Of a stretch of 64,000 bases of DNA, positions 50,904 to 59,415 are shown piece after piece. This DNA is from an uncultured Phascolarctobacterium sp. (GTDB lineage: Bacteria > Bacillota > Negativicutes > Acidaminococcales > Acidaminococcaceae), in NCBI RefSeq assembly GCF_934190775.1, contig NZ_CAKPTG010000006.1, forward strand, positions 77,553-141,552, written 5' to 3'. Positions within the stretch are counted from its first letter, which is position 1. Every line of letters begins with the position of its first letter. Both the position numbers and the translations under genes were made by a program. Under the pieces are notes generated by a model. That model searched no databases, was not told the origin of the DNA, and saw only the letters and a program-made list of their open reading frames with translations.

Positions 50904-52574
50904 TTATCTGCATCTGTTAATCTTGACGAAGTCATCTACCGCAGCACCGGCTGCCACCATAGGCTCTACCAGATCACCCTGCTCTACGATTACTTCAATC
51001 AGGAAGGGCTTGTCAGCCTCGCGTGCTGCCTTCAGCGCCTCCTTAAATTCCTTGCATGTCGCTGCTCTGCGTCCGCCTGCGCCACAGGAATGAGCAAAGC
51101 CGATAAAGTCAAACTCTGTCAGCAGCGTATTGGAGTAATGCTCGTTGTAGAAGAGCTGCTGCCATTGACGGACCATGCCTAAGCAGCTGTTATTAATAAC
51201 GATGCTGATTAGCTTTTTGCCTTCACGCGCCGCCGTATACAGCTCCATGCCGGTCATCTTGAAACCGCCGTCACCACAGATATGCACTACCTGTTTATCA
51301 GGCTCTGCAAAGGCTGCACCCAACGCGCCGGGGAGACCGAAACCCATCGTACCGCAGCCACCGCTCGTCAGATGATGACGCGGTTTATCGACAACTAAAT
51401 GCTGTGCTGCCCACATCTGATTCTGACCAACGTCAGTTACGTAAATCGGATTTTCTCCTTCAAAGCTGCGGCTCAGCTCCTTCATCATCCAAGGAGCTGT
51501 CAGGCGGTCGCCAGCCAGCAGGCTGCGATCCTCTGTTGCATCCCAAGCCTTAATCTGTTGCCACCAGTCGGCATGCACTGCCTTCTGCACTAACGGCAGC
51601 AGGCTTTGCAGTGTCTTCTTTACATCACCCATTACGGAAAGGCTTGTTGCTATATTTTTATCTATTTCCGTCGGATCGATATCAAGCTGGATAATCGTCT
51701 TTTGTCCTACGTAACGGTTACGGTCGCCGGTTACGCGGTCGCTGAAGCGGCTGCCGGCTACTACCAGCACATCAGCCTGCGCTACAGCCATGTTGGAAGC
51801 GATATGACCATGCATGCCGGTCATGCCCAGAGAGCGTTCGTCAGACTCGGGATAAACACCGATGCCCATCAGCGTATTTACTACCGGCAAATCAGCCTTC
51901 TTGGCCAGCTCCAGCAGTTCTTCCTGCGCGCCGCTGTTGACAGCGCCGCCGCCAACCAGCAGTACCGGACGCTGTGCCTTGTTCAACACCTCAGCTGCCT
52001 GCTGCAGCTGCTCCGGTGTTGCCTGCGGCATTTCTTCTGCTGCAGAAGCTGCCTGCGGCTCGCTCCATTCCAGCTCCTCAACCTGCACGCTACTGGGAAT
52101 ATCCACCAGCACAGGTCCCGGTCTGCCCTCCTGCGCTAAAGCAAATGCCTTGCGCAGTGCCGGCAGCAGCTCTTCCTTGCTGCGTACCAGCATGTTATAT
52201 TTGGTAATCGGCATTGTAACACCGACAATATCTATTTCCTGGAAGGAATCGCGTCCCAGCATGCTTACGCCAACCTGACCGGTAATCGCTACCAGCGGAA
52301 TGGAATCAAGATAAGCAGTTGCCAGGCCGGTAACAATGTTTGTGGCACCAGGACCGGAGGTTGCGATACATACGCCGGTTCTGCCGCTCGCACGGGCATA
52401 ACCGTCAGCTGCGTGAATAGCACCCTGCTCATGTGCTGTCAGCACGTTCTTCAGCGGTGCATCGTACAAGGCATCATACAGAGGAATCACAGCACCTCCG
52501 GGATAACCGAAGACCGTATCTACGCCCTGCTCCAAAAGGACCTTTACAATGGCTTCTGAGCCCTTCAGCTTCAT
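50904..52574 (-). CDS. ilvB: Acetolactate synthase large subunit
   Basis: A 556-residue thiamine-diphosphate (ThDP) enzyme that condenses pyruvate with pyruvate or 2-ketobutyrate. The catalytic glutamate lies in LTAHEQGAIHAADGYARASG, the FAD/central domain has PVLLVGGGAVNSG, and the ThDP motif starts GDGGFKM and ends INNSCLG. GMVRQWQQLFY follows as in biosynthetic AHAS. It is the second gene in the operon, 13 bases after ilvN. Confidence 0.96.
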   Translation of the reverse strand: MKLKGSEAIVKVLLEQGVDTVFGYPGGAVIPLYDALYDAPLKNVLTAHEQGAIHAADGYARASGRTGVCIATSGPGATNIVTGLATAYLDSIPLVAITGQVGVSMLGRDSFQEIDIVGVTMPITKYNMLVRSKEELLPALRKAFALAQEGRPGPVLVDIPSSVQVEELEWSEPQAASAAEEMPQATPEQLQQAAEVLNKAQRPVLLVGGGAVNSGAQEELLELAKKADLPVVNTLMGIGVYPESDERSLGMTGMHGHIASNMAVAQADVLVVAGSRFSDRVTGDRNRYVGQKTIIQLDIDPTEIDKNIATSLSVMGDVKKTLQSLLPLVQKAVHADWWQQIKAWDATEDRSLLAGDRLTAPWMMKELSRSFEGENPIYVTDVGQNQMWAAQHLVVDKPRHHLTSGGCGTMGFGLPGALGAAFAEPDKQVVHICGDGGFKMTGMELYTAAREGKKLISIVINNSCLGMVRQWQQLFYNEHYSNTLLTEFDFIGFAHSCGAGGRRAATCKEFKEALKAAREADKPFLIEVIVEQGDLVEPMVAAGAAVDDFVKINRCR

Positions 52575-52587
52575 CAGTACGTCCCCC

Positions 52588-52809
52588 TTACGCCATAGTT
52601 GCTACAGACTCAACTGCAACCTGCTTAGCCAACAGCTTAGCAACCTGAGCAGCAGCCACATCTGCCAGCTGTATTTCCAGCTTCAGACGATTTTCTTCTG
52701 CATCCATGCGCAGGGAACGTACCTGAGCACCTTGCTTGGAAAGCACACGCAATACACGCGGCAATAAAGTTTCATCATTCTGACCAGTTACCAATACCTT
52801 TTCAAACAT
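52588..52809 (-). CDS. ilvN: Short acetolactate synthase regulatory subunit (ACT domain)
   Basis: A 73-residue single ACT domain: MFEKVLVTGQNDETLLPRVL and RVLSKQGAQVRSLRMDAEEN show the beta-alpha-beta pattern. It is much shorter than the usual ~160-residue IlvN/IlvH and is closer in length to IlvM. It probably carries feedback control by branched-chain amino acids in a reduced form. First gene behind the T-box leader. Confidence 0.85.
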   Translation of the reverse strand: MFEKVLVTGQNDETLLPRVLRVLSKQGAQVRSLRMDAEENRLKLEIQLADVAAAQVAKLLAKQVAVESVATMA

Positions 52810-52885
52810 GTTAATTCCTCCTTCAAGAACACCTTAATTTTCTACTACGTCAATTATCTTTTGATGGACTTTTCAGGAGTAGTAT

Positions 52886-53145
52886 TAAAAAAACGCCCCT
52901 GCATATATGCAGGGGCGTATAATACGCGGTACCACCCTAATTTATTACTTTCAGCACCAGTCCATCAACCGGCTCGGAAATAACGCATCCGTTGCGCATC
53001 AGTCTACTTGCAAAGCTTTCGCTGACGAGTTCATGGGTGATTTAATCAATAAGGCTTCGTACCGGTTTGCACCAGACACCGGCTCTCTAAAACTCTACGC
53101 TTATCTTTAGTCCCAATCATAACCTTTGGTTGTCAATTTGAAATT
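52886..53145 (-). ncRNA. T-box riboswitch leader with isoleucine-type specifier
   Basis: Transcribed from the ilv promoter toward ilvN. The T-box sequence AGGGTGGTACCGCG is at 52925-52938, just before a perfect terminator stem (52894-52917, CGCCCCTGCA / TGCAGGGGCG) with T run 52886-52893. Stem I contains the specifier loop. The trinucleotide ATC (plus coordinates 53039-53041), followed by ACCC, is in the specifier position, so uncharged tRNA(Ile) should release the antiterminator and turn on ilvNBC. Confidence 0.88.
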
Positions 53146-53151
53146 ACTGAT

Positions 53152-53180
53152 ACTATACACCCATCTAAATCGTTTGTCAA
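53152..53180 (-). promoter_or_regulatory. ilv operon promoter
   Basis: Minus-strand TTGACA (53175-53180) and TATAGT (53152-53157), 17 bases apart. Transcription should start near 53145, at the head of the T-box leader. A strong constitutive promoter fits control by attenuation. Confidence 0.85.
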
Positions 53181-53367
53181 CACTTTTTTGCAAAATTTTA
53201 CATTTTTCTTCTTTTAGTCACTGTATATGAACATTTTCAGCCTTTTGTCTATTGTGCATGTACTAATCAAATGATTAAATTTTTCGCGCTACTTTTCAGT
53301 AGACAAAGTACACTAATATCCATTGTACAAAAACACGTTGGATAAGCTGTTTTGTATCGTTTAAAAC

Positions 53368-53399
53368 AAAAGACTTCCCAAAATTTTTTGGGAAGTCCT
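53368..53399 (-). terminator. Terminator after the UxaE-like gene
   Basis: GACTTCCCAAAA pairs with its complement across a short T/A loop; on the minus strand TTTTGTTTT follows. The remaining gap to the ilv promoter (53181-53367) shows no gene. Confidence 0.85.
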
Positions 53400-53411
53400 T
53401 AAATTTTTATC

Positions 53412-54770
53412 TTAGATATTCTTTAATTTTGCAGCTACATTCTCTTTAATTGCAGCAGTATATTCAGTATGATGCGCTTCCAGGAAAGCCTTCATGGCAA
53501 CAACAACATTGCCTTCCTCCTTCGGATTTAGCGCCTTTCTGTAGCCAAGCACCAATGCACGGTCAGCAGCATCTGCTGTAGCCTCACAGCCGCAGGCAGC
53601 ACACAGCTTGCCGAACAGGTCGGCATCCAAAGCTTTGGCAAGCTCTATTGCGCTCAGCCAGAGGATGTTGTTCATTTTGAAATGAACCTTGCCCTTCAGA
53701 TATTTCATAGCAGCAGCGGTATCGTTCATAGCAATATCCGCATTTTTAAAGCTCAGGCGATAGCCAAAGGTGTCAGCAATCTCGCAGTGCAGCTGCAGGT
53801 TATCATTTACTGCCTCTGCGTCCTTCAGCGGGTCAAGGCAGATAGCAGTAAGCTTGATGCCGTTACGCTGCAGCTCATTGCCAATCAGGTAATGCTCCTG
53901 CGGAGTCAGCACCTTACCCGGCTTGGACAGGTCCAGCTCAAAGTCAATATCCCACGGGGTATTTTTCAGATAAGAGTTGTAGATGAACTGGATATGCATA
54001 ATTGCTTCGCCATATTCCAGAACGATGCGGTGCAGTTGATTTTCCGTAAAGGTAATCTTGCTGCTGCCAACCTTGAACTCTGCGTTCAGATAGGAAGCAT
54101 GCACAGCAGCACGGAAGGTTTCGTTGAACTGCTCAAAGCGTTTATCAACAGCCTCATCAGACAGCTTTTCAATGCCCCGATCAATCTTATCGCTGCAGTC
54201 AAAGCCAATCATGCTGTAACCATAAAGCAGAGCCTTAACGATTTCCTCTTCAGTCTTCAGACCTGCCGCATTAGCGCCATAGCCTTCCTTGTAGCCCTCT
54301 TCAAGCACGCCCCAGGTTGCAGTATCCACAGCCTGTACAAAATAGCGCTGCAAAGCCTCGCTATCCTCGGTAGTAAAATCAACTAATACCGGTTTCAGCT
54401 GACGCTTGCTGAACAGCTCTGCCACAACTGCATCTGCTTCGCCCAGCCAATCGCTGAAGCCGATGCTGGCACCCTTAGTGCCGCAGGCAGTCGGTGCAGT
54501 CCATTTAACATAACGGCGTACCAGCGCAGCATTATTGGCATTCAAGGCCATAACTGCAACATGCACGTCCTTAACGTCTGCTTCCTTTTCAACGTCCTTC
54601 CACAGCGCGCTCAGAGCATTTTCACCCTTCGCTGCAAAAGCCAGACGCTTGCCGTCCTGAGTACGTACCAGCGCCAGCCAGCCGCCCTGAATCTCACACA
54701 AAGAAGCTTCTATAACTTCACCTGCAGCTTCACGCAAAGCTGCCAATGCATCCATTTGCTTTAATGCCAT
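53412..54770 (-). CDS. Tagaturonate epimerase (UxaE)-like protein
   Basis: A 452-residue cytoplasmic protein. The region DIDFELDLSKPGKVLTPQEH followed by YLIGNELQRNGIKLTAICLDP resembles the FE(L/V)S(V/I)DE...TTPEEHYFI pattern I recall for UxaE, which epimerises tagaturonate to fructuronate in hexuronate breakdown. In this protein the usual DET is LSKPG, so the activity may be changed. MIGFDCSDKIDR and EYGEAIMHIQFIYNSYLK are further conserved-looking parts. No other uronate genes are near. GGAGGAAG precedes the ATG. Confidence 0.5.
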   Translation of the reverse strand: MALKQMDALAALREAAGEVIEASLCEIQGGWLALVRTQDGKRLAFAAKGENALSALWKDVEKEADVKDVHVAVMALNANNAALVRRYVKWTAPTACGTKGASIGFSDWLGEADAVVAELFSKRQLKPVLVDFTTEDSEALQRYFVQAVDTATWGVLEEGYKEGYGANAAGLKTEEEIVKALLYGYSMIGFDCSDKIDRGIEKLSDEAVDKRFEQFNETFRAAVHASYLNAEFKVGSSKITFTENQLHRIVLEYGEAIMHIQFIYNSYLKNTPWDIDFELDLSKPGKVLTPQEHYLIGNELQRNGIKLTAICLDPLKDAEAVNDNLQLHCEIADTFGYRLSFKNADIAMNDTAAAMKYLKGKVHFKMNNILWLSAIELAKALDADLFGKLCAACGCEATADAADRALVLGYRKALNPKEEGNVVVAMKAFLEAHHTEYTAAIKENVAAKLKNI

Positions 54771-54961
54771 AACCTAATCTTCCTCCATTTACTTACAATT
54801 AGTCATAGTAATATTATGAACAAAAATCGTCTATTACGCAAGCAAAAACTTTGCAGACAGCAAAAAAACTTGCGTTTGTATACAAAATACCACCTCAGCA
54901 ATAGGAAATTATCTTGTTTTCCTGGAAAATATATCCCCTGTTTCCGATATTTAGTGTAATG

Positions 54962-55141
54962 TTATCAACAGTATCAACAGACTTATCCACAGTTTTTGTG
55001 CATAACTTTTAGTTATGCAGAGTGTTATCCACCAGCCTCCGAGAAAAAAGTGGCTTGTTTACAAGGATTTTACACAATTATCAACATGTTATGCACAATC
55101 TGTGGATAACTTTAATAACAACTAGGGGGAGATTTCCACAA
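54962..55141. other. Dense DnaA-box cluster (candidate replication-control or origin site)
   Basis: The 490-base gap (54771-55263) has no gene. In its centre, four perfect TTATNCACA boxes occur at 54983-54991, 54997-55005 (reverse), 55089-55097 and 55101-55109 (reverse). Near matches with one change lie at 54962-54970 and 55078-55086 (TTATCAACA), 55013-55021 and 55025-55033, and weaker ones at 54971 and 55133. Flanks on the left are A/T-rich. The density is like an oriC or a DnaA-titrating site. dnaA, dnaN and rpmH are absent from the window, and gene orientation does not switch here. Confidence 0.7.
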
Positions 55142-55202
55142 CACTATATCTAGGGGTCCCGCTTCGTCCCGCTCACAAGCAAAACAGCCTTTTAAAACGC
55201 TG

Positions 55203-55236
55203 AAAACAGCGAACAAACTATTATTTGTCGCTGTTT
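55203..55236 (-). terminator. Terminator after the YeiH gene
   Basis: ACAGCGACAAA pairs with TTTGTTCGCTGT (one bulge) across a short loop; on the minus strand TTTTCAGC follows. Confidence 0.65.
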
Positions 55237-55263
55237 CCGGTGCAAAATTAAATTTTATTCTGT

Positions 55264-56292
55264 TTACCAGAGATTAAGCAGATGCTGCAAAAGCAGGCTC
55301 ACAACCGTAATGCCTGCCCAACAGCCAAGACCTAGTCCCAAAGGCTTGCTGCTTGTTGTAACGAGCTTGACGATATTCGTATTCAGGCCTACCGCAGCCA
55401 TCGCCATAACGATAAAGAACTTACTGAGCCATTTGAGCGGTGCAAAAACCTCTGCTGCTACGCCCATGCTTGTCGCGAATGTCGTAATCAGCGAAGCCAG
55501 CACGAAGTAGAGGATGAAGCTTGGTACAATGCTCCTGATATTAACCTCATGACTCGCACCCTGTTCACGCTTGCCTACAAGATAACCTAATACCAGCGTA
55601 ATCGGAATAATTGCCAGTGTACGCGTCAGTTTTACTGTTACCGCCTTATCCAGCGTTGCCGTGCCAAGACCGAACATTGCATCCCAGGTTGCCGCCGTTG
55701 CCGTAACCGAAGAAGTATCGTTAACAGCAGTACCGGCAAAAATACCGAAGGCTTCGCCGCTTGTCGTAGAAAATCCCAACACTGTACCCAACCACGGGAA
55801 AAGCAGCGCTGCCAGCACATTAAAGAAAAAGATAACACTGATAGCCTGCGCCACCTCCTCATCGTCTGCCTTGATGACAGGCGCTGTCGCAGCCACTGCA
55901 CTACCGCCACAGATAGACGAACCTACGCCGATAAGTGTGGAAATCTTGCCAGGAATGTTCATCACCTTATGCAGCACATAGGCCACGATAAGCGAAGTTG
56001 CAATCGTGCAGACGATAATCGGCAGTGACTGCTTACCGGTTGCCAGCACTACGGAAATATTCAGACCGAAGCCCAGCAGGATTACTGCGTACTGCAGCAC
56101 CTTTTTGGATACAAAGCCTACACCGCTTTTAAATACAGCCTGTACGGGCCACACAAGCGCTACCAGCATACCTAAAAGAATTGCAAAGACAGGTGCGCCG
56201 ACTACAGGCACCAGCTTGCCTAAAACCCAGCACGGCACTGCCAAAACAGCACATAAAATAATACCGCGCCACTTATCTGAGAAAAAGCTCAC
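55264..56292 (-). CDS. YeiH/UPF0324 family putative sulfate or anion exporter
   Basis: A 342-residue membrane protein with about ten helices. SSICGGSAVAATAPVIKADDEEVAQAI and FAGTAVNDTSSVTATAATWD are the family signatures, repeated around pseudo-two-fold halves. Members of UPF0324 are linked to export of sulfate, sulfite or other anions. The gene has a GTG start with GGAGGTG upstream. No neighbour points to a substrate. Confidence 0.85.
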   Translation of the reverse strand: MSFFSDKWRGIILCAVLAVPCWVLGKLVPVVGAPVFAILLGMLVALVWPVQAVFKSGVGFVSKKVLQYAVILLGFGLNISVVLATGKQSLPIIVCTIATSLIVAYVLHKVMNIPGKISTLIGVGSSICGGSAVAATAPVIKADDEEVAQAISVIFFFNVLAALLFPWLGTVLGFSTTSGEAFGIFAGTAVNDTSSVTATAATWDAMFGLGTATLDKAVTVKLTRTLAIIPITLVLGYLVGKREQGASHEVNIRSIVPSFILYFVLASLITTFATSMGVAAEVFAPLKWLSKFFIVMAMAAVGLNTNIVKLVTTSSKPLGLGLGCWAGITVVSLLLQHLLNLW

Positions 56293-56412
56293 TATAACAC
56301 CTCCATAAAAAACAAATATAATTATAGCATAAGCAGCATATATTTTTCAAAAATGGAGGATAGGCAGTTCTGCTATGGAAACAGATTTATTCCCGAAGAA
56401 TCATTAAAATTT

Positions 56413-56510
56413 TTGTAACAACAAGCGTTTTTGTGGTAAAATATAAATAATTAAATATTGTTGTCGTTCTCTTAGGAGTATTGTAGTACCAACTGCAATA
56501 CTCCTTTTTT
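56413..56510 (+). ncRNA. Possible small RNA unit (promoter plus terminator, no ORF)
   Basis: TTGTAA (56413-56418) and TAAAAT (56437-56442) spaced by 18 bases would start a transcript near 56449. A GGAGTATTG / CAATACTCC stem (56475-56504) followed by six Ts ends it at 56510. The product would be about 60 bases without an open frame. It lies between the YeiH gene and the HigBA promoter. Confidence 0.45.
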
Positions 56511-56527
56511 ATTAAAAACTAAACTGC

Positions 56528-56556
56528 TTGCATTGTGATAGCATACATGCTATCAT
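56528..56556 (+). promoter_or_regulatory. HigBA promoter with perfect 20-bp operator
   Basis: TTGCAT (56528-56533) and TATCAT (56551-56556) with a 17-base spacer. The palindrome TGATAGCATACATGCTATCA at 56536-56555 fills the spacer and part of the -10. The antitoxin probably binds it to repress the pair. Confidence 0.75.
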
Positions 56557-56596
56557 ATATGTGTGAGCAGTAATAAAATGACAGGAGTGCACTAAT

Positions 56597-56965
56597 ATGT
56601 ATACTATTGAATTTTATGAAGACTCACGAGGAAATTCTTCTGTATGGCAATTTCTGGAAACCTTACGCATCAAGGCACTTACCAATAAAGATGCACGCAT
56701 TCAATACAAGCAAATATGCTTATGCTTAAACTTATTGGAAGAGAAAGGTACTTATTTACCAGAAACTATTACAAAATATATTGCTGACGGAATTTGGGAA
56801 TTACGTCCCGGAAACAATCGTATTCTTTATTTTTCCTACACAAATGACCGCTTTGTTTTGCTGCATCACTTCAGAAAAAAGACTCAAAAACTTCCAAGGA
56901 AAGAGTTTGAGCAAGCTATAAATAACCGTAGACAATATTTAAAACGTCAGGAGGTCCAAAAATGA
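56597..56965 (+). CDS. RelE/HigB-type mRNA interferase toxin
   Basis: A 122-residue toxin of the RelE/ParE fold (phage-derived Gp49/HigB branch). The conserved core is YTIEFYEDSRGNSSVWQFLE, then IADGIWELRPGNNRILYFSYTNDRFVLLHHFRKKTQKLPRKE. The arginine and tyrosine of LRPGNNRILYF and the HHFRKK segment suit ribosome-dependent mRNA cutting. Toxin-first order and the downstream XRE gene mark a HigBA-type unit. CAGGAG precedes the ATG. Confidence 0.9.
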   Translation: MYTIEFYEDSRGNSSVWQFLETLRIKALTNKDARIQYKQICLCLNLLEEKGTYLPETITKYIADGIWELRPGNNRILYFSYTNDRFVLLHHFRKKTQKLPRKEFEQAINNRRQYLKRQEVQK

Positions 56966-57237
56966 GAACTTGGCAAGATTACAAAGAGTATGTAAAAAGC
57001 ATTGACGATAATAATAATTTGCTGATGGAAGAAATAGACGAGTTGACTGCAATTGTCAGTGCAATGATTGAAAAACGCAACGCCCTTGGTATAAGTCAAA
57101 GAGAATTAGCACAGCTTTGCGGACTTCCGCAATCATCCATTGCGCGTATTGAATCAGGAAAAACTACCCCAAAACTGGATACGCTCCTAAAAATTATGCA
57201 TCCACTCGGATTAAAAATAAAACTTGTATCCATATAA
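56962..57237 (+). CDS. XRE family antitoxin (HigA-like)
   Basis: A 91-residue protein. The helix-turn-helix MIEKRNALGISQRELAQLCGLPQSSIARIESGKTTPKLDTLLKIM makes up the C-terminal two-thirds. The N-terminal part (about 1-35) is charged and helical, fitting the toxin-binding arm. Its start overlaps the toxin stop by four bases. It should neutralise the toxin and repress the promoter. Confidence 0.9.
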   Translation: MRTWQDYKEYVKSIDDNNNLLMEEIDELTAIVSAMIEKRNALGISQRELAQLCGLPQSSIARIESGKTTPKLDTLLKIMHPLGLKIKLVSI

Positions 57238-57244
57238 CGCCAAA

Positions 57245-57290
57245 AACTCCTGCCTCCAGGACTTCAGCCTGCCGGCAGGAGTTTATTTTT
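57245..57290 (+). terminator. Terminator after HigBA
   Basis: AACTCCTGCC pairs with GGCAGGAGTT across a loop of about 18 bases; TATTTTT follows. Confidence 0.85.
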
Positions 57291-58170
57291 ATCTTCTTAT
57301 CTGCGACCAGATGAACAGCGCAAGTCCCACCCAAATGCAGCCAAAGGCTGCAGCAGTAGCTCCGGTAAACGGTTCACCGTAAATCAGCACGCCAATCATC
57401 AGCGATATAGATGGAGCAAGATACTGCAAAAAGCCCAGAATATTTAAAGGCAGCTTACGAGCACAGGCAGTAAACAGAAGCATCGGTGTTGCCGTAACAG
57501 GGCCGGCACCTGCCAAAAGCAGCAGCGTGCTCGTATCGCAGCTTTGGTAGACATTGCCTCCCATTGTACTAAGGTAATATAAATAGCCTGCAGCTAAGGG
57601 CGAAATCAGCAATGTTTCCAACAGGATACTCGTCATTGGCTGAGCAACGATAAGCTTTTTTAACAGACCATATGAGGCAAAGGTCAAGGACAGCGTGATT
57701 GCTACCCAAGGCAGACCGCCGTTATGGACAACAATCACAGCAATTCCGGCAGCAGCACAGCCAACCGCCGCAAATTGCAGCTTAGAAAGGCGCTCATGCA
57801 GAAATACTACGCCAAAGAGTACAATCATCAGCGGACCGATGTAATATCCCATGCTTGTTTCTACAATGCGTCCTGCTTCTACCGCCCAGATAAAAATGCC
57901 CCAGTTGAAGCTTATCGTAATAGCTGCCAGCACCATGCAGCAGGCTGTCTTTTTCGTACTGAAAATCGCCTTGGTTTCCTGCATGAAGATGTGCAGCTTG
58001 CCTGTTGCCAGTAATAAAAGAAAGACGAAAACGGCCGACCATAAAAAACGGCTCGCCAAAATTTCCATCGCCTCTACATGCTGCAGCAGCTTCCAGTATA
58101 TCGGCAGCACGCCCCATAAAATATAGGCCCCGAGGCCGTAAAAAATGCCAAGTCTATAATTATTATCCAT
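57289..58170 (-). CDS. rarD: EamA/RarD family transporter
   Basis: A 293-residue drug/metabolite transporter with ten helices. The opening GIFYGLGAYILWGVLPIYWK and the following ILASRFLWS are the RarD signature, and LLFTACARKLPLNILGFLQYLAPSISLMIGV closes the second half. The substrate of RarD is not settled. ATG 58170 is chosen over the upstream one because GGAGG lies ahead of it. It ends against the HigBA terminator. Confidence 0.88.
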   Translation of the reverse strand: MDNNYRLGIFYGLGAYILWGVLPIYWKLLQHVEAMEILASRFLWSAVFVFLLLLATGKLHIFMQETKAIFSTKKTACCMVLAAITISFNWGIFIWAVEAGRIVETSMGYYIGPLMIVLFGVVFLHERLSKLQFAAVGCAAAGIAVIVVHNGGLPWVAITLSLTFASYGLLKKLIVAQPMTSILLETLLISPLAAGYLYYLSTMGGNVYQSCDTSTLLLLAGAGPVTATPMLLFTACARKLPLNILGFLQYLAPSISLMIGVLIYGEPFTGATAAAFGCIWVGLALFIWSQIRR

Positions 58171-58224
58171 AAGAAAATAACCCTCCATAAAATATACTAT
58201 ATAAATCTACTAAGATACACTGCT

Positions 58225-59403
58225 TTATTTTTGCAGCTTTTTTGGTATCGGAATCCAAATCGCCGTAACCGCCGCTACAATCGGCAGCCATACCAGCAGC
58301 TGCATCACCACAGGCAGGCCAAACCTATCTGCCAGCATACCCAAAATCGTAACGCCGAAGCCGCCTAAGCCTACGCTGAAGCCGATAGTCAGGCCGGACG
58401 CCATGCCTACATTATTCGGCATCATGCATTGCGCAATAATAATCGTCGTAGCAAAGGAGCCAATAATGCAAAAGCCTGCAATAACAACAGATGCCATGGC
58501 AAAAAGCTTCGTCGTAGCAATCGTAATACAATAAATCGCCGGAATGCTCAGCGTAATAGAGCCAAGCAGAATTTTACGTGCTCCCAGCCTGTCACTCAAA
58601 ATCGAACCTACATAAGTACCTGCCACACCGCCTAAGAGGAAGCCTGATACAAGACTGCTGGAGAAAACTGCCTCAAAGCCGCGGAACTTCATAAAATACA
58701 ACGGCAGATACGTGGAAATACCGCTGTGAATAGAAGAACGCATGAAGATATAGAACAGAATTAAAAAAAGCGCAACATACGACATCTTTTCGCTTGTACC
58801 GTCAGCAGCCTTTCTGGCCTGCTGCACCTCATGCTCCTTGTTTACGCGGATATAATCCGGCATCGCCTTAGCCATCAGCAGAAAAACCATTAAACCGGGA
58901 ATAGCAAAATACATAGTATTGTGAATGCCACCGGCCAAGCCTAAAAGAAAGGTCATGAAGATAGAGCCTACAGCCATACCGGCATTACCGCCGATAGAAA
59001 ATAAGCCCATATTCTTCGTGCGGTTTGTATCATCACTCAAAAAGTTGACAGTTTTGGAAGCCTGCGGATGGTAGGTAGCACTTGCCAGGCTGATAAAAAT
59101 AACCGTGCATAAAAGCAACGTGTAGCTTGATACCCAGCCTACAAAAGCGAAGCCTGCACCAGCCAGTGCCGCGCAAAGCGGCAGAAAGCGTGGCAGCGAG
59201 CGCTTGTCGGTAAGATAGCCGAAGGCCGGCTGAATAACGGATGACATAATATTTTGCAGCAGTACAATCGCTGCCAACTGTGAATAGCTCAAGGAAAACA
59301 GCTCCTTCAGCTGCGGTAAAACGATAGGCAGCGCACCCGCCTGCATATCGGTAACAAGATGTCCCAATGCCAATGCGACAACAGGATAATACATTTTATT
59401 CAT
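58225..59403 (-). CDS. MFS transporter, fosmidomycin-resistance (Fsr)-like
   Basis: A 392-residue MFS protein with 12 helices. The start is YYPVVALALGHLVTDMQAGALPIVLPQL, with GYLTDKRSLPRFLP as motif A in the first loop and LSDRLGARKILLGS in the second half. The sequence HLVTDMQAGALPIVLP resembles Fsr proteins that export fosmidomycin or other small acids. AAAGGAG precedes the ATG. It lies 13 bases before ogt, so the two may be co-transcribed. Confidence 0.88.
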   Translation of the reverse strand: MNKMYYPVVALALGHLVTDMQAGALPIVLPQLKELFSLSYSQLAAIVLLQNIMSSVIQPAFGYLTDKRSLPRFLPLCAALAGAGFAFVGWVSSYTLLLCTVIFISLASATYHPQASKTVNFLSDDTNRTKNMGLFSIGGNAGMAVGSIFMTFLLGLAGGIHNTMYFAIPGLMVFLLMAKAMPDYIRVNKEHEVQQARKAADGTSEKMSYVALFLILFYIFMRSSIHSGISTYLPLYFMKFRGFEAVFSSSLVSGFLLGGVAGTYVGSILSDRLGARKILLGSITLSIPAIYCITIATTKLFAMASVVIAGFCIIGSFATTIIIAQCMMPNNVGMASGLTIGFSVGLGGFGVTILGMLADRFGLPVVMQLLVWLPIVAAVTAIWIPIPKKLQK

Positions 59404-59415
59404 AAAAAAGCTCCT

